This document shows, one piece after another, positions 1 through 8,982 of a stretch of 64,000 nucleotides of DNA (positions are counted from its first letter, which is position 1; the number at the start of each line of letters is the position of its first letter). The translations under genes were made by a program, and so were the position numbers. Source of the stretch: Sphingobacteriales bacterium 50-39 (GTDB taxonomy: Bacteria > Bacteroidota > Bacteroidia > Chitinophagales > Chitinophagaceae); the NCBI GenBank assembly GCA_001898505.1, contig MKTZ01000001.1:992001-1056000 (forward strand), given 5' to 3'. The notes beneath the pieces were generated by a model, which was given only the letters and a program-made list of their open reading frames with translations, did not search any database and had not been told where the DNA came from.

Positions 1-432
1 TTCCGCGGCATCTCCATAACCCAGGGTTCTGGCAAGTGTCACCAGGCCGCCATAGGTTGCTATCTCATAATGTTCGGCTTTTTGCCCCGCGAAGATCAAG
101 CCCACATCCCGTTGTGCCGTATTTTCTTCCGTCTGGTCGATGATCTCTTCTCCTTCGTCTGCGATGCCTGCAATGGCATGGCATTTTTTTGCTTCGGCTG
201 GTTCGCCAACCATTTCAAAGATTTTTTCTAATCTGCTGACATGGTTCTTTGTCTCCTGCAAGTGGCTGTTGAAGGCCTGTTTCAATTCGCCGGAACTGGC
301 TGCTTCCTCAAGTTTGGGAAGTGTTTTTACCAGCTTCTGCTCGGCCCAATATATATCCTGGAGCTGTTCGACAAAAAATTCCTGTAATTTAGAGTTCCGG
401 GCAGAACCCGTCTGCGGTTGCTTAGTTGCCAT
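1..432 (-). CDS. YciE/YciF-type ferritin-like protein (DUF892), 3' end cut by window edge
   Basis: Reading the minus strand from the ATG at 432 gives MATKQPQTGSARNSK, then 144 codons with no stop before the window edge. The visible segment has the family's opening helix with FFVEQLQDIYWAEQ, followed by LPKLEEAASSGELKQAF and HVSRLEKIFEMVGE. That pattern is the four-helix DUF892 fold found in bacterial stress proteins YciE and YciF, whose glutamates and histidines form a ferritin-like di-metal site. Family members are about 160-190 aa, so little more than the last helix is missing. It is divergent from the SET gene across a 131-bp spacer carrying a large palindrome. The role is a general stress protein of uncertain chemistry. 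Confidence 0.85.
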   Translation of the reverse strand, partial: MATKQPQTGSARNSKLQEFFVEQLQDIYWAEQKLVKTLPKLEEAASSGELKQAFNSHLQETKNHVSRLEKIFEMVGEPAEAKKCHAIAGIADEGEEIIDQTEENTAQRDVGLIFAGQKAEHYEIATYGGLVTLARTLGYGDAAE

Positions 433-480
433 GTAACTTCATTTTAATTTTTGACAATGGATTACACGGTGATTTGCAAA

Positions 481-519
481 ATTCTTATGCCAGCCCTCTG
501 ATAGGGGTGGTATAAGAAT
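481..519. repeat. 39-nt imperfect palindrome between divergent genes
   Basis: Left arm ATTCTTATGCCAGCCCT (481-497), a 5-nt loop, then right arm AGGGGTGGTATAAGAAT (503-519). Sixteen of the 17 positions pair (one is a G-T wobble) and there is one G-G mismatch. It lies almost midway between the start codons of the DUF892 gene (432) and the SET gene (564), about 45-49 bp from each. No T-run of terminator length follows on either strand, so a protein-binding operator or cruciform shared by the two divergent promoters is more likely than a terminator. The binding partner is unknown. Confidence 0.6.
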
Positions 520-563
520 AGTATGACGGTGTTGAGGCGTTTTTTACCTATTTTTATGGGTAT

Positions 564-980
564 ATGCCGTTATTGGAAAAGCAATTGTTCGTCCGTCGCA
601 GCACATTGAAAGGAGCCGGTAAAGGTCTGTTTACCAGCAAGCCCATTCCCAAGGGTTCGAAGATCGTGGAATACAAGGGATCTATCTCCTCCTGGAAAGA
701 GGTGGATGATCGCGAGGGACTCAATGGTTATATTTATTATGTCAACCGTCATCATGTGATCGATGCGTGGAGAGACAAGACCGCACTTGCCCGTTATGCC
801 AACGATGCCAAGGGGATCGTGCGCAGTGAAGGGGTCCGTAATAACTCCATGTATGCCATCGAGGGGCTGCGTGTATACATTATTGCTCTCAAGGATATCC
901 CGGCGGGCAGCGAGATACTGGTCGGGTATGGGAAGGAGTATTGGGACATCATTTCCGAGAATCTACGCGGGCGAGGTTAG
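564..980 (+). CDS. SET domain-containing protein
   Basis: A 138-aa stand-alone SET domain. Visible motifs are GAGKGLF (residues 17-23, the N-terminal SET motif), RYANDA (77-82) with NNS (93-95) where eukaryotic enzymes carry the RF-NHS motif, and EILVGYGKEYW (117-127), the equivalent of the ELxxDY motif with its tyrosine. SET domains transfer methyl groups from S-adenosylmethionine to protein lysines. Bacterial single-domain members are common and mostly have no known substrate. There are no pre-SET or post-SET cysteines and no signal peptide, so it should be cytosolic. It converges on transketolase and is divergent from the DUF892 gene. The fold is clear, but methyltransferase activity and target are inferred. 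Confidence 0.85.
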   Translation: MPLLEKQLFVRRSTLKGAGKGLFTSKPIPKGSKIVEYKGSISSWKEVDDREGLNGYIYYVNRHHVIDAWRDKTALARYANDAKGIVRSEGVRNNSMYAIEGLRVYIIALKDIPAGSEILVGYGKEYWDIISENLRGRG

Positions 981-1003
981 ACGAGAACTTTACGGAAGCG
1001 GAG

Positions 1004-3019
1004 CTAGAGCAACGCCTTTGCTTTTTTTACCACATTTTCAGGAGTAAAGCCAAATTCCTTAAAGAGTGCGGCTGCGGGGGCCGACTCGCCGAAGTGGGTG
1101 AGTCCAAGGACATCGCCTTCGTCCGTCACGTATTTATGCCAACCAAGGGGAGAGCCTGCTTCCACCGCCAGCCGTTTTTTAAGATGGTGTGGGAATATTT
1201 TTTCTTTGTAGACATCGTCCTGTCTTTCGAACAATTCCCAGGAGGGCATGCTGACTACCCGTGCGTGTATGCCTTCTTCCTGTAGGATGGCCTGCGCTTT
1301 TAGCACCAATTCCACTTCCGAGCCGGTGGCAATGAGGATCAGCTGCATCTCGCCTTTTGCTTCGGAAAGGATATAGGCGCCTTTTTCCAACTCCGTGCCG
1401 GCGCCATATTGTGCGGGGTCGAGGATGGGCACGCCCTGGCGGGTGAGGACCAGCGCTACCGGACCGCCGTTACGCTGCAGCGTAACCTTCCATGCCTGTG
1501 CCGTCTCATTGGCATCAGCAGGGCGGATCACTGTCATGTTGGGAATGGACCTGAGGGAAATGAGCTGTTCCACGGGCTGGTGTGTGGTGCCGTCTTCGCC
1601 CAATCCGATGCTGTCGTGGGTATAGATGTAGATGGGTCTTATTTTCATGATGGCCGCCAGGCGGATGGGAGGGCGCATGTATTCTGAAAAAATGAGAAAA
1701 GTAGCTCCGAAGGGGATAATGCCTTTTGTGAGCGCCATTCCATTCAGCACACCTCCCATGGCATGTTCACGGATACCGAAATGAAAATTCCGGCCACCCG
1801 GATTGTCGACAGTGAAGGAAGCAAAGTCCTTCATATTCGTATCGGTGGAAGGGGCGAGGTCGGCAGCGCCGCCGATAAGGGCAGGGATGACCCCGGCAAT
1901 GCTGTTGATGGTCTTGCCGGAGGCCTGGCGGGTAGCCATTTTGCCTTCCTTGCCGTCGCCGGGTTTGAATACAGGGATCTTCTTTTCCCATCCGGAGGGC
2001 AGCTCTTCCTTAAGCGCCCTTTCATATTCGAGGGCGAGGTCGGGATATTTCTTTTTGTAGGCCTCGAAGAGAATGTTCCATTCCTTTTCCAGCTGTATCC
2101 CTTTTTCGCCTGCGGCCCGATAGTATTCCAGCACCTTACCCGGGACGACAAAGGATTCGTTGGGGTCGAAGCCGAAGAACTCTTTTACCAGCCGGACCTC
2201 GTCCTCTCCCAGCGGGGAACCATGTGCGGCTGCGGTGTCTATTTTATGGGGGCTGCCATAGGCGATGTGGGTTCGTACCTTTATCAGGGAGGGGCGTTCT
2301 TTTTCCGCGATGGCGTTGGCCACCGCCCTGGAGATGGCCCCTATGTCATTACCGTCCCCGACGATCTGTACATGCCAGCCATAGGCTTCGAAGCGCAGGA
2401 CCACGTCCTCGTCGAATGCAAGAGAAGTAGCCCCTTCGATGGTGATGTGGTTGTCATCATACAGATAGATGACGTTGCCAAGCCCCAGGTTTCCGGCGAG
2501 GCTGGCTGCTTCCGAACTGATGCCTTCCATCATGTCACCGTCGCTGCAGATGGCGAATATCCTGTAATTAAACAGATCAAAGCCAGGCTTGTTAAAGCGT
2601 GCGGCCAGGTGTCGCTGGGCGATGGCGAATCCGATGCCATTGGCAAATCCCTGCCCCAGGGGGCCTGTAGTCACTTCTATGCCGTCGAGGAGGCCATATT
2701 CGGGGTGTCCCGGGGTCTTGCTGTGCAGCTGCCGGAAGTTCTTTATATCGTCCAATGTGATATTATATCCTGTGAGATAGAGCAGGCTGTATTGCAGCAT
2801 GCAGGCATGTCCGGCGGACAGTATGAAGCGGTCCCTGTTGGGCCAGTGCGGATCTTTTGGGTTGTAATGCATGTGTTTTGACCATAGCACATGCCCCATG
2901 GGGGCCGTGCCCATGGGCGTACCCGGATGTCCGGAATTGGCTTTTTGCACGGCGTCGACAGACAGTACCCTGACTGTGTCGATGCACAATTGTTCGATGT
3001 CTGTAGTAATGGTTGGCAT
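1004..3019 (-). CDS. tkt: Transketolase
   Basis: 671 aa, the normal full length for transketolase, the thiamine-diphosphate enzyme that moves two-carbon units between pentose, tetrose and hexose phosphates in the non-oxidative pentose phosphate pathway. Visible sites include SGHPG (29-33) and SAGH (68-71) substrate histidines, and the ThDP/metal motif CSDGDMMEG (158-166) with Asn190. The central FGIREHAM segment carries the catalytic glutamate of the pyrimidine domain, and [15 protein letters not shown] is also present. The C-terminal transketolase domain is complete. The gene stands alone on the minus strand, divergent from the MidA-type methyltransferase at 3119 with 99 bp between start codons. 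It is a housekeeping gene. Confidence 0.97.
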   Translation of the reverse strand: MPTITTDIEQLCIDTVRVLSVDAVQKANSGHPGTPMGTAPMGHVLWSKHMHYNPKDPHWPNRDRFILSAGHACMLQYSLLYLTGYNITLDDIKNFRQLHSKTPGHPEYGLLDGIEVTTGPLGQGFANGIGFAIAQRHLAARFNKPGFDLFNYRIFAICSDGDMMEGISSEAASLAGNLGLGNVIYLYDDNHITIEGATSLAFDEDVVLRFEAYGWHVQIVGDGNDIGAISRAVANAIAEKERPSLIKVRTHIAYGSPHKIDTAAAHGSPLGEDEVRLVKEFFGFDPNESFVVPGKVLEYYRAAGEKGIQLEKEWNILFEAYKKKYPDLALEYERALKEELPSGWEKKIPVFKPGDGKEGKMATRQASGKTINSIAGVIPALIGGAADLAPSTDTNMKDFASFTVDNPGGRNFHFGIREHAMGGVLNGMALTKGIIPFGATFLIFSEYMRPPIRLAAIMKIRPIYIYTHDSIGLGEDGTTHQPVEQLISLRSIPNMTVIRPADANETAQAWKVTLQRNGGPVALVLTRQGVPILDPAQYGAGTELEKGAYILSEAKGEMQLILIATGSEVELVLKAQAILQEEGIHARVVSMPSWELFERQDDVYKEKIFPHHLKKRLAVEAGSPLGWHKYVTDEGDVLGLTHFGESAPAAALFKEFGFTPENVVKKAKALL

Positions 3020-3118
3020 ATTGCCGGCGACGAAAAAATCATGCCATCGGGGGAGTGGATCAGGCCATCAGGGATTTGCCCTGGCATGGTCATTGAAAGG
3101 TGGGTTTAAACCATCTGT

Positions 3119-4216
3119 ATGACATTGTCGGAGATAATCATTAACAGGATACAAAAAGAAGGCCCTATTTCCTTTCATGATTTTATGGAGATGTCCCTCT
3201 ATCATCCGGAGTATGGATATTATTCCACATCGGGGACCAGGATCGGGAAGGGGGGAGATTTTTATACGACCCCCTGCATCTCTTCTCTTTTTGGGGAGAT
3301 GATCGCCCGGCAGCTGGAAGAGATGTGGTACTGGCTGGGCAGACAGCCCTTCTCCATTGTGGAGTATGGGGCCGGTACGGGTCTTCTTTGCAGGGATATC
3401 CTTCACAGCCTCAAAAAAAATGCGGCGTTGTACATCGATGTGCAGTATCATATCATAGAAAAGAATCGCGCTATGTCCTCACATGAGCGGGCTTCGTTGC
3501 CGGAGAAGGTGAGCTGGCACCAGGATATTTCGGATGTCCCGTCCATTGCCGGCTGTGTGCTATCCAATGAATTGATCGATAATTTTTCTGTACACCAGGT
3601 AGTGATGCAGGACCAGCTGATGGAAGTGTTTGTGGATCATGACAATGGGTTTACGGAGTGTTTGCGCCCCGCATCGCAGGCATTGAAGGATTATTTCCAT
3701 GAGCTGGGAGTGGAGCTGCCATGGGGTTTTCGTACGGAGATCAATCTTCAGGCCATCGACTGGATCGGCCGGATAGCCGGGATATTGAAAAAGGGGTTTG
3801 TGCTGACCATCGACTATGGATTTCCTTCCCGGATGTTGTATGACCGGCATCGGAGTCGGGGAACGCTCGTATGCTATCACCGGCATGCGATCAGTTACAG
3901 CCCTTACGGCCATATCGGAGAGCAGGATATGACCACGCATGTAAATTTTTCCGCCCTTTGTCATTGGGGGGCAACTTATGGATTGGAGTTCGGGGGCTAT
4001 ACCAAGCAAGCTTATTTTTTACAGGGTCTCGGGCTGGCCGCACATCTGAAGGAGATGGAGGAGAAGGGGGAGATGCAACAATGGACTATCCGTGAAAAGC
4101 TTTCCCTTATATGGACCTTGCTGATGGATATGGGAAGTAAGTTCAATGTATTGATACAGTATAAGGGGTTGCAGAAACCATTGTTGTCGGGGATGCGATT
4201 CCCGCAACCTATTTGA
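3119..4216 (+). CDS. MidA/NDUFAF7-type SAM-dependent methyltransferase
   Basis: 365 aa of the DUF185 family. The eukaryotic member NDUFAF7 (MidA) methylates an arginine of a complex I subunit, while the bacterial substrate is not established. The N-terminal IQKEGPISFHDFMEMSLYHP is the family signature, followed by YYSTSG and DFYTTP. The SAM-binding loop VEYGAGTG is at residues 81-88. A second conserved block contains SNELIDNF and later LTIDYGFPS. No signal peptide is present. It is divergent from transketolase and followed by a 138-bp spacer before the next gene. Fold and family are confident, the substrate is not. Confidence 0.88.
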   Translation: MTLSEIIINRIQKEGPISFHDFMEMSLYHPEYGYYSTSGTRIGKGGDFYTTPCISSLFGEMIARQLEEMWYWLGRQPFSIVEYGAGTGLLCRDILHSLKKNAALYIDVQYHIIEKNRAMSSHERASLPEKVSWHQDISDVPSIAGCVLSNELIDNFSVHQVVMQDQLMEVFVDHDNGFTECLRPASQALKDYFHELGVELPWGFRTEINLQAIDWIGRIAGILKKGFVLTIDYGFPSRMLYDRHRSRGTLVCYHRHAISYSPYGHIGEQDMTTHVNFSALCHWGATYGLEFGGYTKQAYFLQGLGLAAHLKEMEEKGEMQQWTIREKLSLIWTLLMDMGSKFNVLIQYKGLQKPLLSGMRFPQPI

Positions 4217-4296
4217 TTAAGCCAGGCTGACGCAAGCATCGATACAGGATTAATATTTTTTGTAAGACATAGTTTATTCTTTGGCGCGGAAGAAGG

Positions 4297-4304
4297 TATC
4301 TTTG
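4297..4304 (+). promoter_or_regulatory. Possible Bacteroidota-type -7 box
   Basis: TATCTTTG matches the TAnnTTTG -7 element described for Bacteroidota primary sigma factor, 51 bp before the oxidoreductase ATG at 4355. A TTTG lies upstream at 4280, but only 13 bp separate the two instead of about 19-21, so the -33 element is not convincing. A short GCCTG/CAGGC stem follows in the leader. Weak call. Confidence 0.3.
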
Positions 4305-4354
4305 TGCGCGGCCTGCCCGAAATGCGCAGGCACGGACGAGATAAATAAAAAATT

Positions 4355-5410
4355 ATGATACCTATCAAGACGGCCTTGCTTTCGTTTGGAATGTCCGGAA
4401 GAGTTTTCCATGCGCCTTTTTTACATCTAAATCCCGGGTTTGAGCTGTATGCCATTTGGGAACGCGAAAAGAACCTTTCAAGGACTCTGTATCCCAATGT
4501 GCGCGTGTACCGGAGCTTTGAGGAGATATTGAATGATCCGGCTATCGAGCTGGTGGTCGTCAATACGCCCAACTATACCCATTATGAATTTACGAAGGCC
4601 GTATTACGGGCGGGTAAACATGCCGTGGTGGAAAAGCCCTTTACCGTCACCGTGGATGAAGGGCTGGAGCTGGAATCGCTGGCGATGGCGGTGGGGAAGA
4701 AGATAGCTGTTTATCAAAGCCGCCGGTATGACAGCGACAGCAAGACCGTGAGGAAAGTAGTGGAGGAAGGCTGGCTGGGTGAGATCGTGGAGGCAGAGCT
4801 GCATTATGACAGGTATACCGTGGCCTTGAGCCCAAAAGTGCATAAGGAGACGCCAGGCCCGGGGCGGGGATTGTTGTATGATCTGGGGTCTCATCTGCTG
4901 GACCAGGTGCTGCAGTTGTGGGGCATGCCCGAGGCCGTCTATGCCGATATTGGCATCATTCGTCCTATCTCGAAGGTGGATGATTATATGGAGCTGTTAC
5001 TTTATTATCCTGCTCATCGCAATCTGCGGGTGAGGCTCAAATCCAGTTATTTAGTACGTGAGCCCATACCAGCCGTCGGACTATATGGTACACTGGGGAC
5101 CTTTCTGAAGCCCAAGGCCGATCCACAGGAGCAGCGGCTGCTGGCAGGGGCGATGCCGGAGGGCGATGACTGGGGTGTGGAGCCCGACAGCGGCAAGGGG
5201 CTTTTGCATACGGAAAAGGACGGGAAGGTCATCCGGGAGTATATTCCTTCCCAACGGGGTAATTATGGTGAATTTTACGACAGTTTGTTTGAAGCGATCC
5301 GTAATAACAAACCCGTACCTGTGACTGCGGAGGAGGGGATCGATATTATCCGTGTGGTCACGGCCGCCTATAAAAGCAATGAATTAAAAAAGCTCGTTCC
5401 TATCGAATAG
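4355..5410 (+). CDS. Gfo/Idh/MocA family NAD(P)-dependent oxidoreductase
   Basis: 351 aa. The N-terminal Rossmann fold starts with ALLSFGMSGRVFHAPF (nucleotide loop near residues 11-15), and the family's catalytic EKP motif is at 93-95 (VVEKPFTVT). RRYDSDSKTVRK and GRGLLYDLGSHLLDQ are typical of the YhhX/YdgJ-like branch, which oxidises sugars or inositols at one hydroxyl. There is no signal peptide, so it is cytosolic. It sits 82 bp upstream of GH105 and uronate isomerase in the same orientation, so a role in a uronic acid or related sugar pathway is plausible but not shown. The exact substrate cannot be read from sequence. Confidence 0.88.
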   Translation: MIPIKTALLSFGMSGRVFHAPFLHLNPGFELYAIWEREKNLSRTLYPNVRVYRSFEEILNDPAIELVVVNTPNYTHYEFTKAVLRAGKHAVVEKPFTVTVDEGLELESLAMAVGKKIAVYQSRRYDSDSKTVRKVVEEGWLGEIVEAELHYDRYTVALSPKVHKETPGPGRGLLYDLGSHLLDQVLQLWGMPEAVYADIGIIRPISKVDDYMELLLYYPAHRNLRVRLKSSYLVREPIPAVGLYGTLGTFLKPKADPQEQRLLAGAMPEGDDWGVEPDSGKGLLHTEKDGKVIREYIPSQRGNYGEFYDSLFEAIRNNKPVPVTAEEGIDIIRVVTAAYKSNELKKLVPIE

Positions 5411-5478
5411 GTCGACTATTACCACAAGACCTACGATAACGTTTGCGTAAATAAATAAGGCGAAACACGCTATATATT

Positions 5479-5486
5479 TATATTTG
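5479..5486 (+). promoter_or_regulatory. Possible -7 box just before the GH105 start
   Basis: TATATTTG fits the TAnnTTTG -7 consensus and ends 6 bp before the ATG at 5493, which would give a nearly leaderless mRNA. No good -33 TTG element is seen at the expected distance, so this may simply be AT-rich spacer. Confidence 0.25.
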
Positions 5487-5492
5487 TCCTCT

Positions 5493-7121
5493 ATGAGGAT
5501 ATATTCTTCTTTGTTGGCTGCCTTGTGGATATTGTCTTCCGTTGGCTATGCGCAGACCAGGGCGGGGGGCGATCAAATATCCGGGGGCGATGCGGTCCGC
5601 ATGGCTGCTATTGTCATGAATACCTGGAAGGAGGACGATGAGAGCAAGGCGCCCCGGTGGACTTATGAGGAGGGCGTGGTATGGAAGGGGCTGGAAAGCT
5701 GCTGGTACAACACCGGTGACGCCCGCTACTACAAGTACATACAGCATTTTATGGACCGGCTGGTGGATAAGGAAGGGAGTATCCTCTACGGAAAACAGCT
5801 GCTGCTGTTGTACAAGGTGAGCAACCAGGAAAAATACTACAAGGCCGCACAGCTTTTGCGACATCAGCTACAGGAGCAGCCGCATACGGCGGAGGGGCTG
5901 TATATGGCGCAACCATTCTATGCGGAATGGGCTGCCACCTTTCATGAGGACAGCGCTTTTAACGATATTGCGCGGCAGCTGGTGCAGGCCGAGCGACCTA
6001 CAAGGGATATAAAGACAGTCCGGGTCATGGGCTGGTATGGTATGGCGCTGGTGGATGTATTGGATTATTTTCCTGTCAATCATCCCGAGAGGAAGCAGCT
6101 GCTGGCGATACTGAATCGCTATGCCGCGGCCGTGGCAAAGGTACAGGACCCGGATGTTTCTGCCAGCTGTATGTTCGTGTATGCGCTGGAAAAAGGGGTG
6201 AGGATGGGCTGGCTGCCGATGTCGTACCGGGCTGTGGCGAAGAAAGGATATGCGGGCGTGCTGGGGAAAGGGACTGACGCTATCAGCCGTTTGGGAGGCG
6301 AGGCAATCGGGGCTTTTTTGCTGGCGGCGGGGGAGATGGAGCAATTGTCCACGCTGAGGCTGGGCAAGAACCGGACGGTACTGCTGGATTATTATTTCAA
6401 CAACGAGCATAAAAAGGATATCACAGGGACGAATGTCCGGTACCACTATACATGGGAAGATCAGGCCAATAGCGGGTTCTCTTTCTGGGGTTCAGTTTTT
6501 CGCCGGCATGGTCTGCACACCGACAGCCTGGCCGTTGCGCCCACTGCTGAACGACTGAGAAAGGCCGCTGTATATATTATCGTGGACCCTGATAATGAAA
6601 AAGAGTCGCCTGCACCCAATTACCCCAGCCCGACAGATATTCAGGCTATCTATGACTGGGTTCGGGCCGGCGGTGTCCTGTTATTGATGAGCAATGACTC
6701 TGCCAATGCGGAGTTTCTTCATTTCAACAAACTGGCGTCAACGTTCGGGATACACTTTAATTTGGACGACAGAAACAAGGTGATGGGAGATAATTATGAA
6801 CAGGGGGCGTTTATCATGACGGGACAGGATGGAATATTCAAAACGACCCATAAAGTTTATATCAAGGAGCTAAGTACTCTGCGGCTGAGCGAACCTGCCA
6901 GAGCGCGGTACAGTGTCCCGAAGATCGGGGACGGGGGAGATAAAACCCCGGATGTGATCATGGCGACTGCCCGGATCGGAAAGGGGACGGTGTTTGCGGT
7001 GGGTGATCCGTGGTTCTACAATGAATATTTAGATGGAAGAAAGTTGCCGGCTGAGTATGAGAATTTCAATGCCGCAAATGATCTTGTAAAGTGGATAATT
7101 GCAGAAATCAATACGTTATGA
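5493..7121 (+). CDS. GH105 unsaturated uronyl hydrolase with extra C-terminal domain
   Basis: 542 aa from the ATG at 5493. An in-frame TTG at 5484 is the longer alternative, but the ATG puts a clean signal peptide (residues 1 to about 21, ending GYAQ) at the N-terminus. The segment to about residue 320 matches the six-hairpin GH105 fold of YteR/YesR, with WTYEEGVVWKGLE, YNTGD, LYMAQPFYAEWA, RVMGWYGMALVDVLDYFP and GVRMGWL. These enzymes remove the 4,5-unsaturated uronic acid that polysaccharide lyases leave on oligosaccharides. The last 200 or so residues (IIVDPDNEKESP, DWVRAGGVLLLMSND, VFAVGDPWFYNEY) resemble a glutamine-amidotransferase-like/DUF4350 domain. The stop overlaps the start of uxaC as ATGA. 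Confidence 0.85.
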   Translation: MRIYSSLLAALWILSSVGYAQTRAGGDQISGGDAVRMAAIVMNTWKEDDESKAPRWTYEEGVVWKGLESCWYNTGDARYYKYIQHFMDRLVDKEGSILYGKQLLLLYKVSNQEKYYKAAQLLRHQLQEQPHTAEGLYMAQPFYAEWAATFHEDSAFNDIARQLVQAERPTRDIKTVRVMGWYGMALVDVLDYFPVNHPERKQLLAILNRYAAAVAKVQDPDVSASCMFVYALEKGVRMGWLPMSYRAVAKKGYAGVLGKGTDAISRLGGEAIGAFLLAAGEMEQLSTLRLGKNRTVLLDYYFNNEHKKDITGTNVRYHYTWEDQANSGFSFWGSVFRRHGLHTDSLAVAPTAERLRKAAVYIIVDPDNEKESPAPNYPSPTDIQAIYDWVRAGGVLLLMSNDSANAEFLHFNKLASTFGIHFNLDDRNKVMGDNYEQGAFIMTGQDGIFKTTHKVYIKELSTLRLSEPARARYSVPKIGDGGDKTPDVIMATARIGKGTVFAVGDPWFYNEYLDGRKLPAEYENFNAANDLVKWIIAEINTL

Positions 7122-8548
7122 AGAATTTTTTGGATGAGAACTTTTTATTGAACACGATGGCGGCGCAGCAGCTGTATCATGACTATGCGAAAGACATGCC
7201 GATCATCGACTACCATTGTCATCTTCCTCCGCAACAGATAGCGGCCGACCATCAGTTCGGGAATCTCACGCAGGCGTGGTTGTATGGAGATCATTATAAG
7301 TGGAGGGCCATGCGTGCCAATGGAGTTGACGAGAGCTATTGTACGGGAACGCAGCCCGATGATGAAAAGTTCCAGAAGTGGGCAGAGACCGTGCCTTATA
7401 CGCTGCGTAATCCGCTGTTTCACTGGACGCATCTGGAGCTGCAGCGTTATTTCGATGTACATGATATCCTCAGCGGCAAGACGGCGAAAAAGATATATGA
7501 CAAGTGTTCCGGGAAGCTGCAGACAAAGGAATATTCCGTGCGTAATCTTTTGCGTAAGATGAATGTTCGGACCGTTTGTACGACGGATGATCCCGTAGAT
7601 TCGCTGGAGTTCCATTTGCAGCTGAAACAAGATGGCTTTGAGATCCCTATCCTGCCTGCCTTTCGCCCGGACAATGCCATGAATGTGGATAATCCGGATA
7701 ATTTCAATGCGTATATCAGGAAGCTGGAGGCCGCTACGAATGTGGCTATCTCCAATTTTAACGATTATTTGTTTGCGTTGGAGAACAGGCATGACTTTTT
7801 TGCTTCGAAGGGTTGTACCGTATCCGACCATGGGTTGGAGGAGATGTACTCCGAAGAGTTTACCGGATGGGAGGTCGAGGCCGTCTTTAACAAGATAAGG
7901 GCCGGTAAGTCGTTGAGCGAGATAGAGCGTCGCAAGTTCAAGTCGGCGATGCTGGTGCATTTTGCCGAGTGGGATTGGGAGAAGGGGTGGGTGCAGCAAT
8001 ATCATTTGGGTGCATTGCGTAACAATAACAGTCGCATGATGCAGCGACTCGGCGCCGACACCGGCTGGGATTCCATGGGGGATTTTTCCCAGGGAAGGGC
8101 ATTGGCCAAATTCCTGGACAGGCTGGATAAGGATGACAAACTGGCCAAGACCATTCTATATAATCTGAACCCGGCGGATAACGAGCTGATGGCGACGATG
8201 ATCGGGAATTTCAATGATGGTTCTGTGGCTGGCAAGGTGCAATATGGTTCTGCCTGGTGGTTCATGGATCAGAAAGATGGGATGACCCGTCAGATCAATG
8301 CACTGTCCAATATGGGGCTGCTGAGCAGGTTTGTGGGGATGCTCACCGATTCGCGCAGTTTCCTCTCATTCCCCCGGCATGAATATTTCAGAAGAATATT
8401 ATGTAATCTCTTTGGAGAGGAGATCACTAATGGGGAGCTGCCGAATGATATGGAGTGGATCGGGAAAGTGGTTAAGGATATCTGTTATTATAATGCGAAG
8501 CAGTATTTTAATTTTCAGCCTGCCAGTTCGCTGGCGCATTCGGAATAA
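7118..8548 (+). CDS. uxaC: Uronate isomerase (glucuronate/galacturonate isomerase)
   Basis: 476 aa from ATG 7118, the usual length for UxaC. The longer reading from GTG 7091 lies inside the upstream gene and is less likely. The enzyme converts D-galacturonate to tagaturonate and D-glucuronate to fructuronate, the first intracellular step of hexuronate catabolism. The amidohydrolase-superfamily metal motif DYHCHLPP is at residues 31-38. VCTTDDPVDSLEFH, GLEEMYSEEF and MLTDSRSFLSFPRHEYFRR are family hallmarks. The 4-nt ATGA overlap with GH105 implies translational coupling: GH105 releases uronic acid outside the cytosol and UxaC uses it inside. Other uronate genes (uxaB, uxuA, kdgK) are not in the window. 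Confidence 0.95.
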   Translation: MKNFLDENFLLNTMAAQQLYHDYAKDMPIIDYHCHLPPQQIAADHQFGNLTQAWLYGDHYKWRAMRANGVDESYCTGTQPDDEKFQKWAETVPYTLRNPLFHWTHLELQRYFDVHDILSGKTAKKIYDKCSGKLQTKEYSVRNLLRKMNVRTVCTTDDPVDSLEFHLQLKQDGFEIPILPAFRPDNAMNVDNPDNFNAYIRKLEAATNVAISNFNDYLFALENRHDFFASKGCTVSDHGLEEMYSEEFTGWEVEAVFNKIRAGKSLSEIERRKFKSAMLVHFAEWDWEKGWVQQYHLGALRNNNSRMMQRLGADTGWDSMGDFSQGRALAKFLDRLDKDDKLAKTILYNLNPADNELMATMIGNFNDGSVAGKVQYGSAWWFMDQKDGMTRQINALSNMGLLSRFVGMLTDSRSFLSFPRHEYFRRILCNLFGEEITNGELPNDMEWIGKVVKDICYYNAKQYFNFQPASSLAHSE

Positions 8549-8620
8549 TTGCCCGGAGTCGGCCATGGACGCGGCTGCCCGGAGAATGAGTTTAGCCAAG
8601 TTTAGCATGGCCTTAGACAC

Positions 8621-8647
8621 AAAAAACCCGATATGAAGATACCGGGT
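8621..8647 (-). terminator. Minus-strand rho-independent terminator candidate
   Basis: Read on the minus strand: ACCCGGTA, 6-nt loop, TATCGGGT (one G-T pair in an 8-bp stem), then a run of six T. On the plus strand the stem has an A-C mismatch and no T-run, so the minus strand is the better direction. There is no annotated minus-strand gene upstream of it. Confidence 0.5.
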
Positions 8648-8804
8648 AATGAGTCGACTCTGATTTAGACCTTATCCTAAGAACGAATTTAAATAAGTTC
8701 TAAATATAATGGATAATGCTTATAGAGAATTTATTGATTTCTAATAGTGAGTTGGATTTGTTAAAAAAATGTGAACTAATGCATGGTATTCTTTACTAAT
8801 GTAT

Positions 8805-8831
8805 AAAAATCGCCTTTTATTTTTAAGGCGA
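8805..8831 (-). terminator. Second minus-strand rho-independent terminator candidate
   Basis: Read on the minus strand: TCGCCTT, 8-nt AT loop, AAGGCGA, followed by five T. It is a perfect 7-bp stem. The plus strand continues with CCCC, not T. It would end a transcript that starts in the 160 bp between here and the FtsX start codon. Confidence 0.5.
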
Positions 8832-8963
8832 CCCCGCACCAAAGGGAGTGAATTCGGACAGATCTTGTAACAAAAACGAACAGCTACGGGAGGGAAGTAA
8901 AATTTAATAAATTGATTTTTAATTAACTAGGGTGATGGCACTCTTTTAGCCCTGAAATAAGGA

Positions 8964-8982
8964 CCTTATTCGAAAAATAAGG
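8964..8982 (+). promoter_or_regulatory. Hairpin immediately upstream of the FtsX start
   Basis: CCTTATT, loop CGAAA, AATAAGG: a perfect 7-bp stem ending 9 bp before the ATG at 8992, covering the ribosome-entry region of the leader. It could lower translation initiation or be an operator. Function not known. Confidence 0.4.

Noticed and set aside
1763-2881. 372-codon open frame on the plus strand
   Set aside because: It is the complement of transketolase, which has all catalytic motifs on the minus strand; the plus frame shows no family pattern.
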